Assembly (NCBI GenBank): GCA_021838445.1 | Contig: JAKCDU010000001.1 | Coordinates: forward strand, 136,889 to 200,888 | DNA length: 64,000 nt | Reading direction: 5' to 3' | DNA from: Actinomycetes bacterium | GTDB lineage: Bacteria; Actinomycetota; Acidimicrobiia; Acidimicrobiales; Palsa-688 | Shown: one piece after another, positions 54,298 to 61,038 of the stretch | Layout of the letters: every line of letters starts with the position of its first letter | Position numbering within the stretch: position 1 is the stretch's first letter | Program-made: the position numbers and the translations under genes | Notes under the pieces: generated by a model | Seen by the model: only the letters and a program-made list of their open reading frames with translations | What the model was told of the DNA's origin: nothing | Database searches by the model: none

Positions 54298-54774
54298 ATG
54301 GCTAAAGATGATTTGGACGAAGACGCCCTGGAAGAGTCCGAGGATCTGCCCGACGATCTCGATGAGGACGAGCTCGACGAGATCGACGAGGAGGACGACA
54401 TCGATGATCTCGGCGACGACGATGAGGGTGTCGTGGCCGACATCGAGGGCGATGACGAGGAGGACGACAGCGCCGCCATCGCCCTGAAGGCCCGCAGCGA
54501 CGACGACGACGAGGACGAGGACGACGACGACGAGGATTCAGATGACGTGGAGGCCAGTCTCGACGTCATATTGAAGGAGAGGCTGGTCGTCCCCGACGAC
54601 GACGAGGACGACGAGGACGACGAGGACGTGGTCGACGGCGACGACCGCAGCGAGAGCCCGCTGCGGGTCCTGCCCAAGCAGCCTGGTGAGTTCGTCTGCC
54701 AGTCGTGCTTCCTCGTCAAGCACCCCAGTCAGCTCGCCGATCCGGTAGCCCAGTTGTGCCGGGACTGTGTCTAG
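54298..54774 (+). CDS. DUF4193 family acidic protein
   Basis: A 158-residue protein. The C-terminal 45 residues (SPLRVLPKQPGEFVCQSCFLVKHPSQLA and LCRDCV) are the conserved actinobacterial DUF4193 domain with CxxC pairs that probably bind zinc. The rest is extremely Asp/Glu-rich, longer than in most relatives I recall (about 100 residues in total). ATG 54298 is preceded by AAGGA with 6-nt spacing, one of the clearer ribosome sites here. Function unknown; acidic tails of this type can bind basic proteins or the ribosome. Confidence 0.87.
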   Translation: MAKDDLDEDALEESEDLPDDLDEDELDEIDEEDDIDDLGDDDEGVVADIEGDDEEDDSAAIALKARSDDDDEDEDDDDEDSDDVEASLDVILKERLVVPDDDEDDEDDEDVVDGDDRSESPLRVLPKQPGEFVCQSCFLVKHPSQLADPVAQLCRDCV

Positions 54775-54777
54775 GAT
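54772..54777 (+). promoter_or_regulatory. Candidate -10 box TAGGAT overlapping the DUF4193 stop
   Basis: TAGGAT contains the TAG stop of the DUF4193 gene and ends 6 nt before GTG 54784, again in the leaderless arrangement. Confidence 0.35.
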
Positions 54778-54783
54778 CCAACG

Positions 54784-55329
54784 GTGACCGAGGAACCGCC
54801 CACGCCCCTCGACGTGGCTCTCGACGTGTTCTTCTACGCTCCGGTGGGGCTCGCCATCACCGCCGCTGAAGAGCTCCCCAAGCTGGCCGAGAAGGGCCGC
54901 TCCCGGGTGGGAGCCCAGGTCGGGATGGCCCGGGTGGTCGGGCGGTTCGCGGTGAGTCGGGGCCGCCAGAGCTTCGAGAAGCGGTTCACTCCGCCCCCTC
55001 ATCCCGGCCCCCCGACAGGGTTCGATTCGGGTCCGCACCGCGACTCGGAGCCGGAGGTCACCCTTCCCGCCGCCTCCGCCGGTGACCAGGTCCCCGCTGG
55101 GACCGGCCCGGTGGGCGCCCCCGCCGCCAGCGATCTGGAGGCGGGCCCCCCGCCCCCCGAGGCCGCCGAGTTGGCCATACCCGGATACGACTCCCTCTCG
55201 GCGTCCCAGGTGGTTCAGCGTCTGGCCGGCCTGAGCCGGTCCGAGCTGGCGTCGGTGGGGGAGTATGAGAGGGCCCATCGGGGTCGCCGGACCATCCTCA
55301 ACCGGATAGCCCAGCTGCAGGGCCAGTAG
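54784..55329 (+). CDS. Conserved protein with membrane-associated N-terminus
   Basis: A 181-residue protein. The N-terminus (PLDVALDVFFYAPVGLAITAAEELPKLAEKGRSRV) resembles mycobacterial lipid-droplet-associated small proteins; the C-terminus LAIPGYDSLSASQVVQRL and RRTILNRIAQLQ is a recurrent actinobacterial motif of unknown role. The centre is Pro/Ala-rich and disordered. GTG 54784 starts 9 bases after the DUF4193 stop. I cannot name a function. Confidence 0.75.
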   Translation: MTEEPPTPLDVALDVFFYAPVGLAITAAEELPKLAEKGRSRVGAQVGMARVVGRFAVSRGRQSFEKRFTPPPHPGPPTGFDSGPHRDSEPEVTLPAASAGDQVPAGTGPVGAPAASDLEAGPPPPEAAELAIPGYDSLSASQVVQRLAGLSRSELASVGEYERAHRGRRTILNRIAQLQGQ

Positions 55330-55340
55330 GGCCGCGGCCG

Positions 55341-55898
55341 GTGGAGCACTGTGCCCGCCCGGCCGCGGAGGCAGATCTGGGCGATCTGCGGAGGTTGTGG
55401 GACCAGGCGGTGGCCGAGTTGGACGGCCAGCGCGGCGGGTGGTCTCTCGCTGGCGGCCTCTGGAGAGACGATCTCGATGCTTTCCTCGGCCACGCCCTCG
55501 CCGGTGGCGACGGCGACCGCCTGATGGTCCTCGGCACGAGCCGCGGCCGCCCGGTGGGAGTGGCCTCGTTGATGGCCGACCGGGACCGCAGGGAGCCGCT
55601 CGGCGTGCTGGAACTGATATACGTCGAGCCCCCATCCCGTCGGACCGGCATAGCGGCGGCCATGCTGCAGTTGGTCCTCGATCGCTGCGAGGAGTGGGGG
55701 GTGGCGGGCCTCGACGCCCCCGCCCTGCCCGGTAACCGGACGGCCAAGTCGTTCTTCGAACGACTTGGGATGCGGGCCCGGCTGCTGGTGATGCACCGCA
55801 CGACCGGTGCTCCCCCTGAAGACCACGACGCGTCCCATGTCGACCGCGCCGCCGATGGTCAGGGGCCCGCCGATGTCGGCCCCCCGGCCGGTGGTTGA
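55341..55898 (+). CDS. GNAT family N-acetyltransferase
   Basis: A 185-residue protein with a GNAT fold: RPAAEADLGDLRRLWDQA, LGVLELIYVEPPSRRTGIAAAMLQLV (acetyl-CoA binding region, with RRTGI in place of Q/RxxGxG/A) and NRTAKSFFERLGMRAR. The last 30 residues are disordered and overlap the Nudix gene. Substrate unknown. GTG 55341 follows the previous gene by 11 bases. Confidence 0.83.
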   Translation: MEHCARPAAEADLGDLRRLWDQAVAELDGQRGGWSLAGGLWRDDLDAFLGHALAGGDGDRLMVLGTSRGRPVGVASLMADRDRREPLGVLELIYVEPPSRRTGIAAAMLQLVLDRCEEWGVAGLDAPALPGNRTAKSFFERLGMRARLLVMHRTTGAPPEDHDASHVDRAADGQGPADVGPPAGG

Positions 55899-56343
55899 CG
55901 ACTTCGCCCCCATGGGCGGGGTCGGATCGGAGGGGGGACCTCCCCGGCCCGAGGTGGCGGTGGGTGCTGTCGCGGTCTTCGACGGCGCCATCCTCATGGT
56001 GCGGCGGGGGAGGGGTCCGGCGCAGGGGACGTGGTCGGTTCCGGGGGGACGGGTCGAGCCGGGGGAGACCCTGGCCGAGGCGGTGGTCCGGGAGCTGTCG
56101 GAGGAGACCGGTCTCGACGGTGTCTGCGAGTCCCTAGTGGGGTGGGCCGAGCACATCGGCCCCGATTACCATTACGTCATCCTGGATTTCCGGGTCACCG
56201 TCCTGTCGGACTCGGATCCGATCGCCGGTGATGATGCGTCCGAGGCCCGATGGGTCCGGCTCTCGGACGTGGCCGACCTGACGCTGGCCGAAGGCCTGGC
56301 CGAGTTCCTCCACGACCACGGGATTCTCGCCACCTTCAGCTAG
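55873..56343 (+). CDS. Nudix hydrolase
   Basis: A 156-residue Nudix protein. The box GGRVEPGETLAEAVVRELSEETGL is complete (GX5EX7REUXEEXGU). ATG 55873 is preferred because AGGGG lies 7 nt upstream; in-frame ATGs at 55807, 55837, 55855 and 55912 are alternatives. The gene overlaps the GNAT gene by 26 bases in another frame. Substrate (NUDT/ADP-ribose/oxidised nucleotide) cannot be decided. Confidence 0.88.
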   Translation: MSAPRPVVDDFAPMGGVGSEGGPPRPEVAVGAVAVFDGAILMVRRGRGPAQGTWSVPGGRVEPGETLAEAVVRELSEETGLDGVCESLVGWAEHIGPDYHYVILDFRVTVLSDSDPIAGDDASEARWVRLSDVADLTLAEGLAEFLHDHGILATFS

Positions 56344-56358
56344 GCGGCGCCGTGGTCA

Positions 56359-58158
56359 CTAGCTGTCGGCCTCGGTGTTGGCGGCGTCGCTGGCCGGGGC
56401 GTCGCTGGCCGGGGCGTCGCCGGCCGGGGCGTCGCTGGCCGGGGCGTCGCCGGCCGGGGCGTCGCCGGCCGGGGCGGCATGGCTGCCTTCGTCGGCATGC
56501 GCCGCGTCGGCCGCCGCGTCAGTTGCGGGGGCTGCCTCGGCGGTGGTGACGTCGGCCGGTCCTGCTTCGGCGGCTGCTCCCACGATGCCTCGCGCCGGCG
56601 GGACGTCCGGGGCGCCGGCGGGCTCTGACGAGGTCCCCTGTCCGGCAGGGGCGGGCGGGGAGGCCTCGGTCTGCTCGCTGCGAGCCTCGGTTCCATTCGG
56701 CCGACCCGTCTCGCTGCGCCGGCCAGGGCGGCTGCCCGCCGGGCGGCTGCCCGCCGGCCGGTCCTGGGAGCGTCGCCGGCCGGGGATGGGGGCGGGGGGC
56801 GGGGGAATAGCTACGCCCAGCAGCTTGGCCAGGGCGGGGATGTTGCCCGAGTACTGGTGGGCAGCCCGCTTGAGATCGGGCGGGGCGTTGTCGGGTAGCC
56901 CGGTGGGGACCACGGCCCGCCGGATGGGCGACTCCGCCACTGCCTCGAGCAGGGAGGCCCACAGCTCGGGAGGGGTCTCGGGCGACAGGGTGGCTCCGGC
57001 CGCGGCGGTCAGACGATCGGCCAGCTCGGCCTCGAGGCGGGCCCCGGCGTCAGGCGGCCGGGCCGACAGCCGGACGGCCCGTACCACCCGGCCGGCGTCC
57101 AGTTGAGTGGTGATGTCGGCGGTCCAGGTGGCGTGGAGCTTGGCCACCCGGGATTCGATGGCTTCGCGCAGGGTGGCGGCCAGCGCCCGGCTCTCGTCGT
57201 CGCGGGCGAGGTCGGACCCGGCGACGACCGAGCGAAGATCGCGCATCGAGATGTCGGCCACGGCGGCGGCTGCGGCTTCGGCCCGGTCCCGCCACTCGGC
57301 GGCCCGGAGGCGGGGGAGCAGGGACTCGGCCAGCGCCAGCAGCGCCTCGGAGTTGGGAGCCGCCCGACCGTCGGCTTCGGCCTTTTCCCGCTCGAGGTGC
57401 AGCGCCGTGCGCACCGCAGGTATCCCACCCCTGAGCAGGTGCTCGGCTATGGGCTGATGCTCGGGGGGAAGCGAGTCCATGACCGCCCGGCGGTGGGTCG
57501 AGCCAGGGTTGAGGCGTCGGGCCTTGGAACGGTCGAGGTGCTCGGCCTGCGAGGACGTACGACCCGCGCCCCGCCGGTCGGAGTCGGGGCCCGGCCGACT
57601 GGCGGCACCCTCCCGGGCGCGCCCCTCACGGCTGCGGCTGTCGGGGGGTCCCGAGTCGCCCCCCGGTCCGGCGTCGCGGCGGGGACCGGCCTCTCGGCGG
57701 GGTCCGGCGTCACGGCGCGGGCGCCCGTCGGTGGAATCGCCCGAAGGGGCACCGTCACGGCGGGGCCTTCCGAGGTCACCCCGGGGACGGCCGTCCCCGG
57801 TACGCCCCGGGCCGCGGTCACGCCGCCGGGAGTCGTCGCCGTCGCGGGGGCGATCCCGCCGTTCGGCGCGACCCACGAGCTGAGTCGTCACGGGTGGGGT
57901 GTCGGGACGGCTCGGGCCCACGACCTCGATGCGTTGGGCCTGGGGACGGTCCTCGCGCTTGGGCGCGGTCACCGAGGTGATGACGATGCCTTCGAGCTCG
58001 AATTCGGCCTCGGCCTTGACGGTGTCGCCGGCCTTGGCCCCTTCGTAGAGCAATCCGCCGTCCAGCACTCCCTTGGGCTCCCGGGCCCCAGCGGCGCGCC
58101 AGGTCCATGTGCCGTCAGGGCGCGCGCTAGTCAGCTCTATGTCAATTCTACGGGGCAC
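56359..58158 (-). CDS. Large disordered protein with N-terminal beta domain and helical core, unknown function
   Basis: A 599-residue protein in three parts. Residues 1-75 (MPRRIDIELTSARPDGTW, VKAEAEFELEGIVITSV) look like a small OB- or beta-barrel domain. Residues about 90-215 are Arg/Asp/Gly/Pro-rich with imperfect RRDAGPRREAG repeats. Residues about 215-440 are a helical domain (EHQPIAEHLLRGGIPAVRTAL, PDLKRAAHQYSGNIPALAKLLGV). The C-terminal 150 residues are Ala/Pro-rich and end in six 5-residue repeats. The RG-rich middle suggests RNA binding, but that is inference. GTG 58158; convergent with the Nudix gene. Confidence 0.78.
   Translation of the reverse strand: MPRRIDIELTSARPDGTWTWRAAGAREPKGVLDGGLLYEGAKAGDTVKAEAEFELEGIVITSVTAPKREDRPQAQRIEVVGPSRPDTPPVTTQLVGRAERRDRPRDGDDSRRRDRGPGRTGDGRPRGDLGRPRRDGAPSGDSTDGRPRRDAGPRREAGPRRDAGPGGDSGPPDSRSREGRAREGAASRPGPDSDRRGAGRTSSQAEHLDRSKARRLNPGSTHRRAVMDSLPPEHQPIAEHLLRGGIPAVRTALHLEREKAEADGRAAPNSEALLALAESLLPRLRAAEWRDRAEAAAAAVADISMRDLRSVVAGSDLARDDESRALAATLREAIESRVAKLHATWTADITTQLDAGRVVRAVRLSARPPDAGARLEAELADRLTAAAGATLSPETPPELWASLLEAVAESPIRRAVVPTGLPDNAPPDLKRAAHQYSGNIPALAKLLGVAIPPPPAPIPGRRRSQDRPAGSRPAGSRPGRRSETGRPNGTEARSEQTEASPPAPAGQGTSSEPAGAPDVPPARGIVGAAAEAGPADVTTAEAAPATDAAADAAHADEGSHAAPAGDAPAGDAPASDAPAGDAPASDAPASDAANTEADS
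56384..56473 (-). repeat. Six tandem 15-bp units in the C-terminus of the disordered protein
   Basis: Six copies of a 15-bp unit (GCGTCGCYGGCCGGG on the plus strand) run from 56384 to 56473, differing only at one T/C position. They encode GDAPA or SDAPA on the minus strand. Such an in-frame array is prone to length change by slippage. Confidence 0.9.
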
Positions 58159-58213
58159 ACCCCTTACGCTATCGAAACCAGGAGGTCCCTGTACCAGGTG
58201 CGGCGCGCTTGGC

Positions 58214-58219
58214 TAGCCT
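58214..58219 (+). promoter_or_regulatory. Candidate -10 box TAGCCT before the hydrolase gene
   Basis: TAGCCT ends 5 nt before ATG 58225, too close for a ribosome binding site; a leaderless transcript is likely. Confidence 0.4.
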
Positions 58220-58224
58220 CAGCC

Positions 58225-58920
58225 ATGGCCGACGTTCCCGTGCTGATGGTTCATGGCTTCGCCTCGTCATTCGAACGCAACTGGCGGGAGCCCGGTTGGG
58301 TGGACGTTCTCGAGGATGAGGGCCACCGGGTGTTCGGGGTGGACATCCTCGGTCACGGGGACGCGCCCAAGCCCACCGAGCCGGAGGCCTACCGGGATAT
58401 CGACCTCGGCGTGGAGAACGCCCTGCCTGAATCCGGCCAGGTTGATGCCGTCGGCTTCAGCATGGGAGGCCAGCTGCTGCTCCGGGTGGCTTCGCGGGTG
58501 CCGGGGCGGTTCCGCCGGATCGCTCTCGGCGGAGTCGGGGACAATGTGTTCGGCGGATCCACCGCCGAGGCGGCGGCGGTGGCCATCGAGGAGGGCCGGG
58601 CGCTCGGCCTCGACGACGAGGGGGTGGAGGGGCACGAGGCCCTCGGCGCCTTCGCCCGCTTCGCCCAGGCCCCCGGCAATGATCCGGCCGCCCTGGCCGC
58701 CTGCATGCGCCGGCCCGAGCAGCGCCTCACCGAGCAGGACCTGGCCCGGGTGACGGTACCGGTGCTGGTGGTCCTCGGCGACCGCGACTTCGCCGGACCG
58801 GCCGAACGGCTCGTGGCGGCCCTGCCCGAGGCGCGCCTGGTGACCCTTACAGGCGCCGACCATTTCGGCACGCCCAAGGACTTCCGCTTCATCGAGGCGG
58901 TGGTGGACTTCCTCCGCTAG
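58225..58920 (+). CDS. Alpha/beta fold hydrolase
   Basis: A 231-residue enzyme of the alpha/beta hydrolase superfamily. The oxyanion region is LMVHGFASS, the nucleophile elbow GFSMGG (Ser), and the acid and base are VLVVLGDRDF and LTGADHFGTP. Lengths and motifs fit small esterases or haloperoxidase-like hydrolases. Substrate unknown. It is divergent from the disordered 599-residue protein gene and followed at 18 bases by the small basic ORF. Confidence 0.88.
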   Translation: MADVPVLMVHGFASSFERNWREPGWVDVLEDEGHRVFGVDILGHGDAPKPTEPEAYRDIDLGVENALPESGQVDAVGFSMGGQLLLRVASRVPGRFRRIALGGVGDNVFGGSTAEAAAVAIEEGRALGLDDEGVEGHEALGAFARFAQAPGNDPAALAACMRRPEQRLTEQDLARVTVPVLVVLGDRDFAGPAERLVAALPEARLVTLTGADHFGTPKDFRFIEAVVDFLR

Positions 58921-58924
58921 CTAC

Positions 58925-58930
58925 TAGCGT
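58925..58930 (+). promoter_or_regulatory. Candidate -10 box TAGCGT before the 41-residue basic ORF
   Basis: TAGCGT ends 7 nt before ATG 58938, the spacing expected for a leaderless transcript. It supports that the tiny ORF is expressed. Confidence 0.4.
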
Positions 58931-58937
58931 GGCCTGA

Positions 58938-59063
58938 ATGGGTCGAGGAGCACGTTCAACCGTCCGCTGGAAGCACGATCGTATTCGACGCAAGAAGGCG
59001 CGCGACGCCCGGGCGAAGGTCGCCAAAGGCGACGCCCGCAAGTCCGCGTCGCCGACCAGCTGA
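58938..59063 (+). CDS. 41-residue highly basic protein
   Basis: The ORF encodes MGRGARSTVRWKHDRIRRK followed by KARDARAKVAKGDARKSASPTS, with Lys and Arg making up more than a third of the residues. The size and charge resemble small ribosomal or ribosome-associated proteins (bTHX, bS22, eL41-like), but I cannot match it to any of these. Support for being a gene: its own TAGCGT box at leaderless spacing, a clear stop and a terminator hairpin 50 bases downstream. Confidence 0.6.
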   Translation: MGRGARSTVRWKHDRIRRKKARDARAKVAKGDARKSASPTS

Positions 59064-59113
59064 ACCTTCCTGTAGGGCCACCCGGCTGATGGGGTGGCAA
59101 TCGACTCGGTGAC

Positions 59114-59140
59114 CCCGGGTCCTCGCTGACCCGGGTTATT
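59114..59140 (+). terminator. Intrinsic terminator after the small basic ORF
   Basis: CCCGGGTC (59114-59121) pairs perfectly with GACCCGGG (59128-59135) around a 6-nt loop and is followed by TTATT. This is the best rho-independent terminator in the window and should end the hydrolase/basic-protein transcript. Confidence 0.65.
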
Positions 59141-59165
59141 ACTGATAACTGTGATTATCCGTAAC
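59138..59165. other. dif-like Xer recombination site candidate
   Basis: ATTACTGATAA (59138-59148), a 6-bp centre CTGTGA (59149-59154) and TTATCCGTAAC (59155-59165) form an 11-6-11 arrangement. The arms are inverted repeats at 9 of 11 positions, with the core ATAA-n6-TTAT shared by bacterial dif sites. It is a conspicuous AT-rich island in GC-rich DNA, 1.9 kb from a Xer-type recombinase gene. It could instead be a regulator operator before the sigma factor gene. Confidence 0.4.
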
Positions 59166-59265
59166 AGAATGGTCGAGGACTCCTGAGGGAGGACTCCGGA
59201 GGTCGGCGCCACGACTTTTCGACTGTCTCAAGTGCGGCGGGGGTCGGGTCGATGTAGGGGCGGCG

Positions 59266-59850
59266 ATGCCTGGGGGTTCTGATCGTCTGTCGCCGGGACA
59301 GGTGGACACCGTGTTGGAAGCGGCCGTCCTCGGCGCGGCATGGGCGTTCGAAGCCCTGTACCGCCACTTCGCGCCGGCCGTGGTCGGCTACCTGCGGGTG
59401 CAGGGCGTCTGGGATCCCGAGGATCTCTCCAGCGAGGTGTTCCTGGCCGTGTTCCAGGGCCTCAGCGCTTTCACCGGCGGGGCGGGCGAATTCCGCACGT
59501 GGCTGTTCGCCATCACCTACCGCAAGGTCATCGACGACCGGCGGCGCTCCAGCCGCCGTCCCCTTCCCGCCGGCAGCGCCGGCGCCGTCGCCGCAGCCAG
59601 CGGCGACGACACCGAATCGGCGGTGATGGCCGGGCTCGAAGCCGAGCGGGTGGCTCAACTGTGCCAGCAGTTGTCGGCCGACCAGCGAGACGTGATCCTG
59701 CTCCGGCTGCTCGGCGACCTCAGCGTCGAAGAGACGGCGTCGGCGATCGGCAAGTCGGCCAGCGCCGTCAACGCGCTGCAGCACCGGGGGCTGCAGGCAT
59801 TGAAGAAGGTGCTGAACTCAGAAATCTCGGCTCAGGCCGCATGGCAATGA
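59266..59850 (+). CDS. ECF-type RNA polymerase sigma factor
   Basis: A 194-residue sigma-70 family protein with region 2 (WAFEALYRHFAPAVVGYLRVQG, DPEDLSSEVFLAVFQGL, FRTWLFAITYRKVIDDRRR) and region 4 (QQLSADQRDVILLRLLGDLSVEETASAIGKSASAVNALQHRGLQAL). Region 3 is absent, as in ECF sigmas. It is translationally coupled (ATGA) to the next gene, whose product is the likely anti-sigma partner. Upstream, 200 bases contain the dif-like sequence but no recognisable autoregulated promoter. Confidence 0.92.
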   Translation: MPGGSDRLSPGQVDTVLEAAVLGAAWAFEALYRHFAPAVVGYLRVQGVWDPEDLSSEVFLAVFQGLSAFTGGAGEFRTWLFAITYRKVIDDRRRSSRRPLPAGSAGAVAAASGDDTESAVMAGLEAERVAQLCQQLSADQRDVILLRLLGDLSVEETASAIGKSASAVNALQHRGLQALKKVLNSEISAQAAWQ

Positions 59851-60791
59851 GCCACGACGGCGATTACGGGGCTGAGATGCGCAAGCCCCGAGCGTTGAGC
59901 GACCGCCAGGTCGAGGACTTCTTCACCGGCAGCGTGGCCGGTGAGGACCTCCTCACCTCGTTCGCCCATGCCGCCCGGGCGGCGGCTACCGGGCCAGCTC
60001 CCCTCCCCACCGGAGAGCTGGCCCGGATCCTGGCCGACGGTCTCACCATCGACAAAGGCGACCTGCCGGTGATGGCAGCCAGCAAAGCATCCGGGCCTCG
60101 AGGAGAGGTGTCCGGGCTACCGAAATGGAGAAGACCCATCGTGGCCACCACAACGTTGATCACCACCCTCATCGCCAAGGTCGGCATGGCCAGCGCCGCG
60201 GCCAAGGCCGGACTGGCCACTGCTGCTCTGGCCGGCGCGTTCACCGCCGCCGGTGCCGCCGGCGCTCTGCCGGCGCCCGTGCAGAACGCCGTCTCACACG
60301 CCGTCTCCGCGGTCACCCCGGTCCACCTGCCCACCACCGCTAACAGCCACGCCAACCCGGGGACCCACCAACCCAGCAGCCAAAGCGGTACTCACGGCCG
60401 GCCGACCTCGCCGGGCAGCGGCGGCCTGGCCCAGGCCAACAGCGGCCCCGCGGCCGGTCACGCTCCCACCAGCACCCCCGGCGGCAAGCCCTCCAGCGTC
60501 GATAGCGGCCGGCCGACCTCGCCGGGCAGCGGCGGCCTGGCCCAGGCCAACAGCGGCCCCGCGGCCGGTCACGCTCCCACCAGCACCCCGGCCGCGGCGG
60601 GCAGCGCCAGCTCGAGAGCCAACGGCGCGCCGCCGGCGCCGTTCGCCTCCGCGGAGCCGTCCGGCCACGGCGTTGGTCAGGCCGGATCAACCCCCCCTGC
60701 CGGCAGCTCGGCCGCCACGAGCCGCATCCCGACCAGCCTCCCGGCTTCCGGCAGCGCCTCCCACCCCGCCGGCCCCACCTCCCGCCCCTGA
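59847..60791 (+). CDS. Probable membrane-anchored partner (anti-sigma-like) of the ECF sigma factor
   Basis: A 314-residue protein. The N-terminal 80 residues (RALSDRQVEDFFTGSVAG and ELARILADGLTIDKGD) resemble cytoplasmic anti-sigma regions, followed by a long hydrophobic Ala-rich segment (KVGMASAAAKAGLATAALAGAFTAAGAAGA) and a disordered external Ser/Pro/Gly tail of about 180 residues. The tail contains an exact 111-bp direct duplication. No zinc-binding HxxxCxxC motif is evident. ATG 59847 overlaps the sigma stop; ATG 59841 is an alternative. The anti-sigma role is inferred from coupling and topology. Confidence 0.72.
   Translation: MSHDGDYGAEMRKPRALSDRQVEDFFTGSVAGEDLLTSFAHAARAAATGPAPLPTGELARILADGLTIDKGDLPVMAASKASGPRGEVSGLPKWRRPIVATTTLITTLIAKVGMASAAAKAGLATAALAGAFTAAGAAGALPAPVQNAVSHAVSAVTPVHLPTTANSHANPGTHQPSSQSGTHGRPTSPGSGGLAQANSGPAAGHAPTSTPGGKPSSVDSGRPTSPGSGGLAQANSGPAAGHAPTSTPAAAGSASSRANGAPPAPFASAEPSGHGVGQAGSTPPAGSSAATSRIPTSLPASGSASHPAGPTSRP
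60395..60589 (+). repeat. Exact 84-bp direct duplication within the anti-sigma-like gene
   Basis: Bases 60395-60478 and 60506-60589 are identical over 84 bp, a period of 111 bp (37 codons), so the reading frame is kept. Both copies encode GRPTSPGSGGLAQANSGPAA and the following GHAPTSTP. Identity at synonymous positions indicates a recent duplication or gene conversion. Confidence 0.93.
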
Positions 60792-60800
60792 CCCACCAGC

Positions 60801-60863
60801 CACGGCCAGAGCCGTGGGCAGCCGCGAAGCCGGAGCGGACCGCGCCGACGGTCCGCTCCGGCG
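60801..60863. terminator. Two hairpins after the sigma/anti-sigma operon
   Basis: CCACGG/CCGTGG (60801-60806, 60813-60818) and a perfect 14-bp stem (60830-60843 with 60850-60863, 6-nt loop) follow the stop at 60791. Neither has a T-tract, yet the 14-bp stem is the most stable in the window. The rest of 60864-61021 shows nothing further. Confidence 0.55.
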
Positions 60864-61021
60864 CGCCACCCCCGCACCGGGTGCACTCCTGCCCGGAGGT
60901 CCCACGCGGTCGGGCACGCAGGTCCGGCACAGGAGGTTCCGATGGCGTCGTCCTGTCGGGCGACGGGCTGCGGCCCGGCCGCGGGCCGTCCACCCTCCCC
61001 GGTTCCGGCGGCGGCGGCCGG

Positions 61022-61027
61022 TAGCCT
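61022..61027 (+). promoter_or_regulatory. Candidate -10 box TAGCCT before the Xer recombinase gene
   Basis: TAGCCT lies 11 nt before ATG 61039; an AAGG between them could serve as a weak ribosome site, so leaderless status is less certain here. Confidence 0.3.
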
Positions 61028-61038
61028 CCAAGGCTGGA

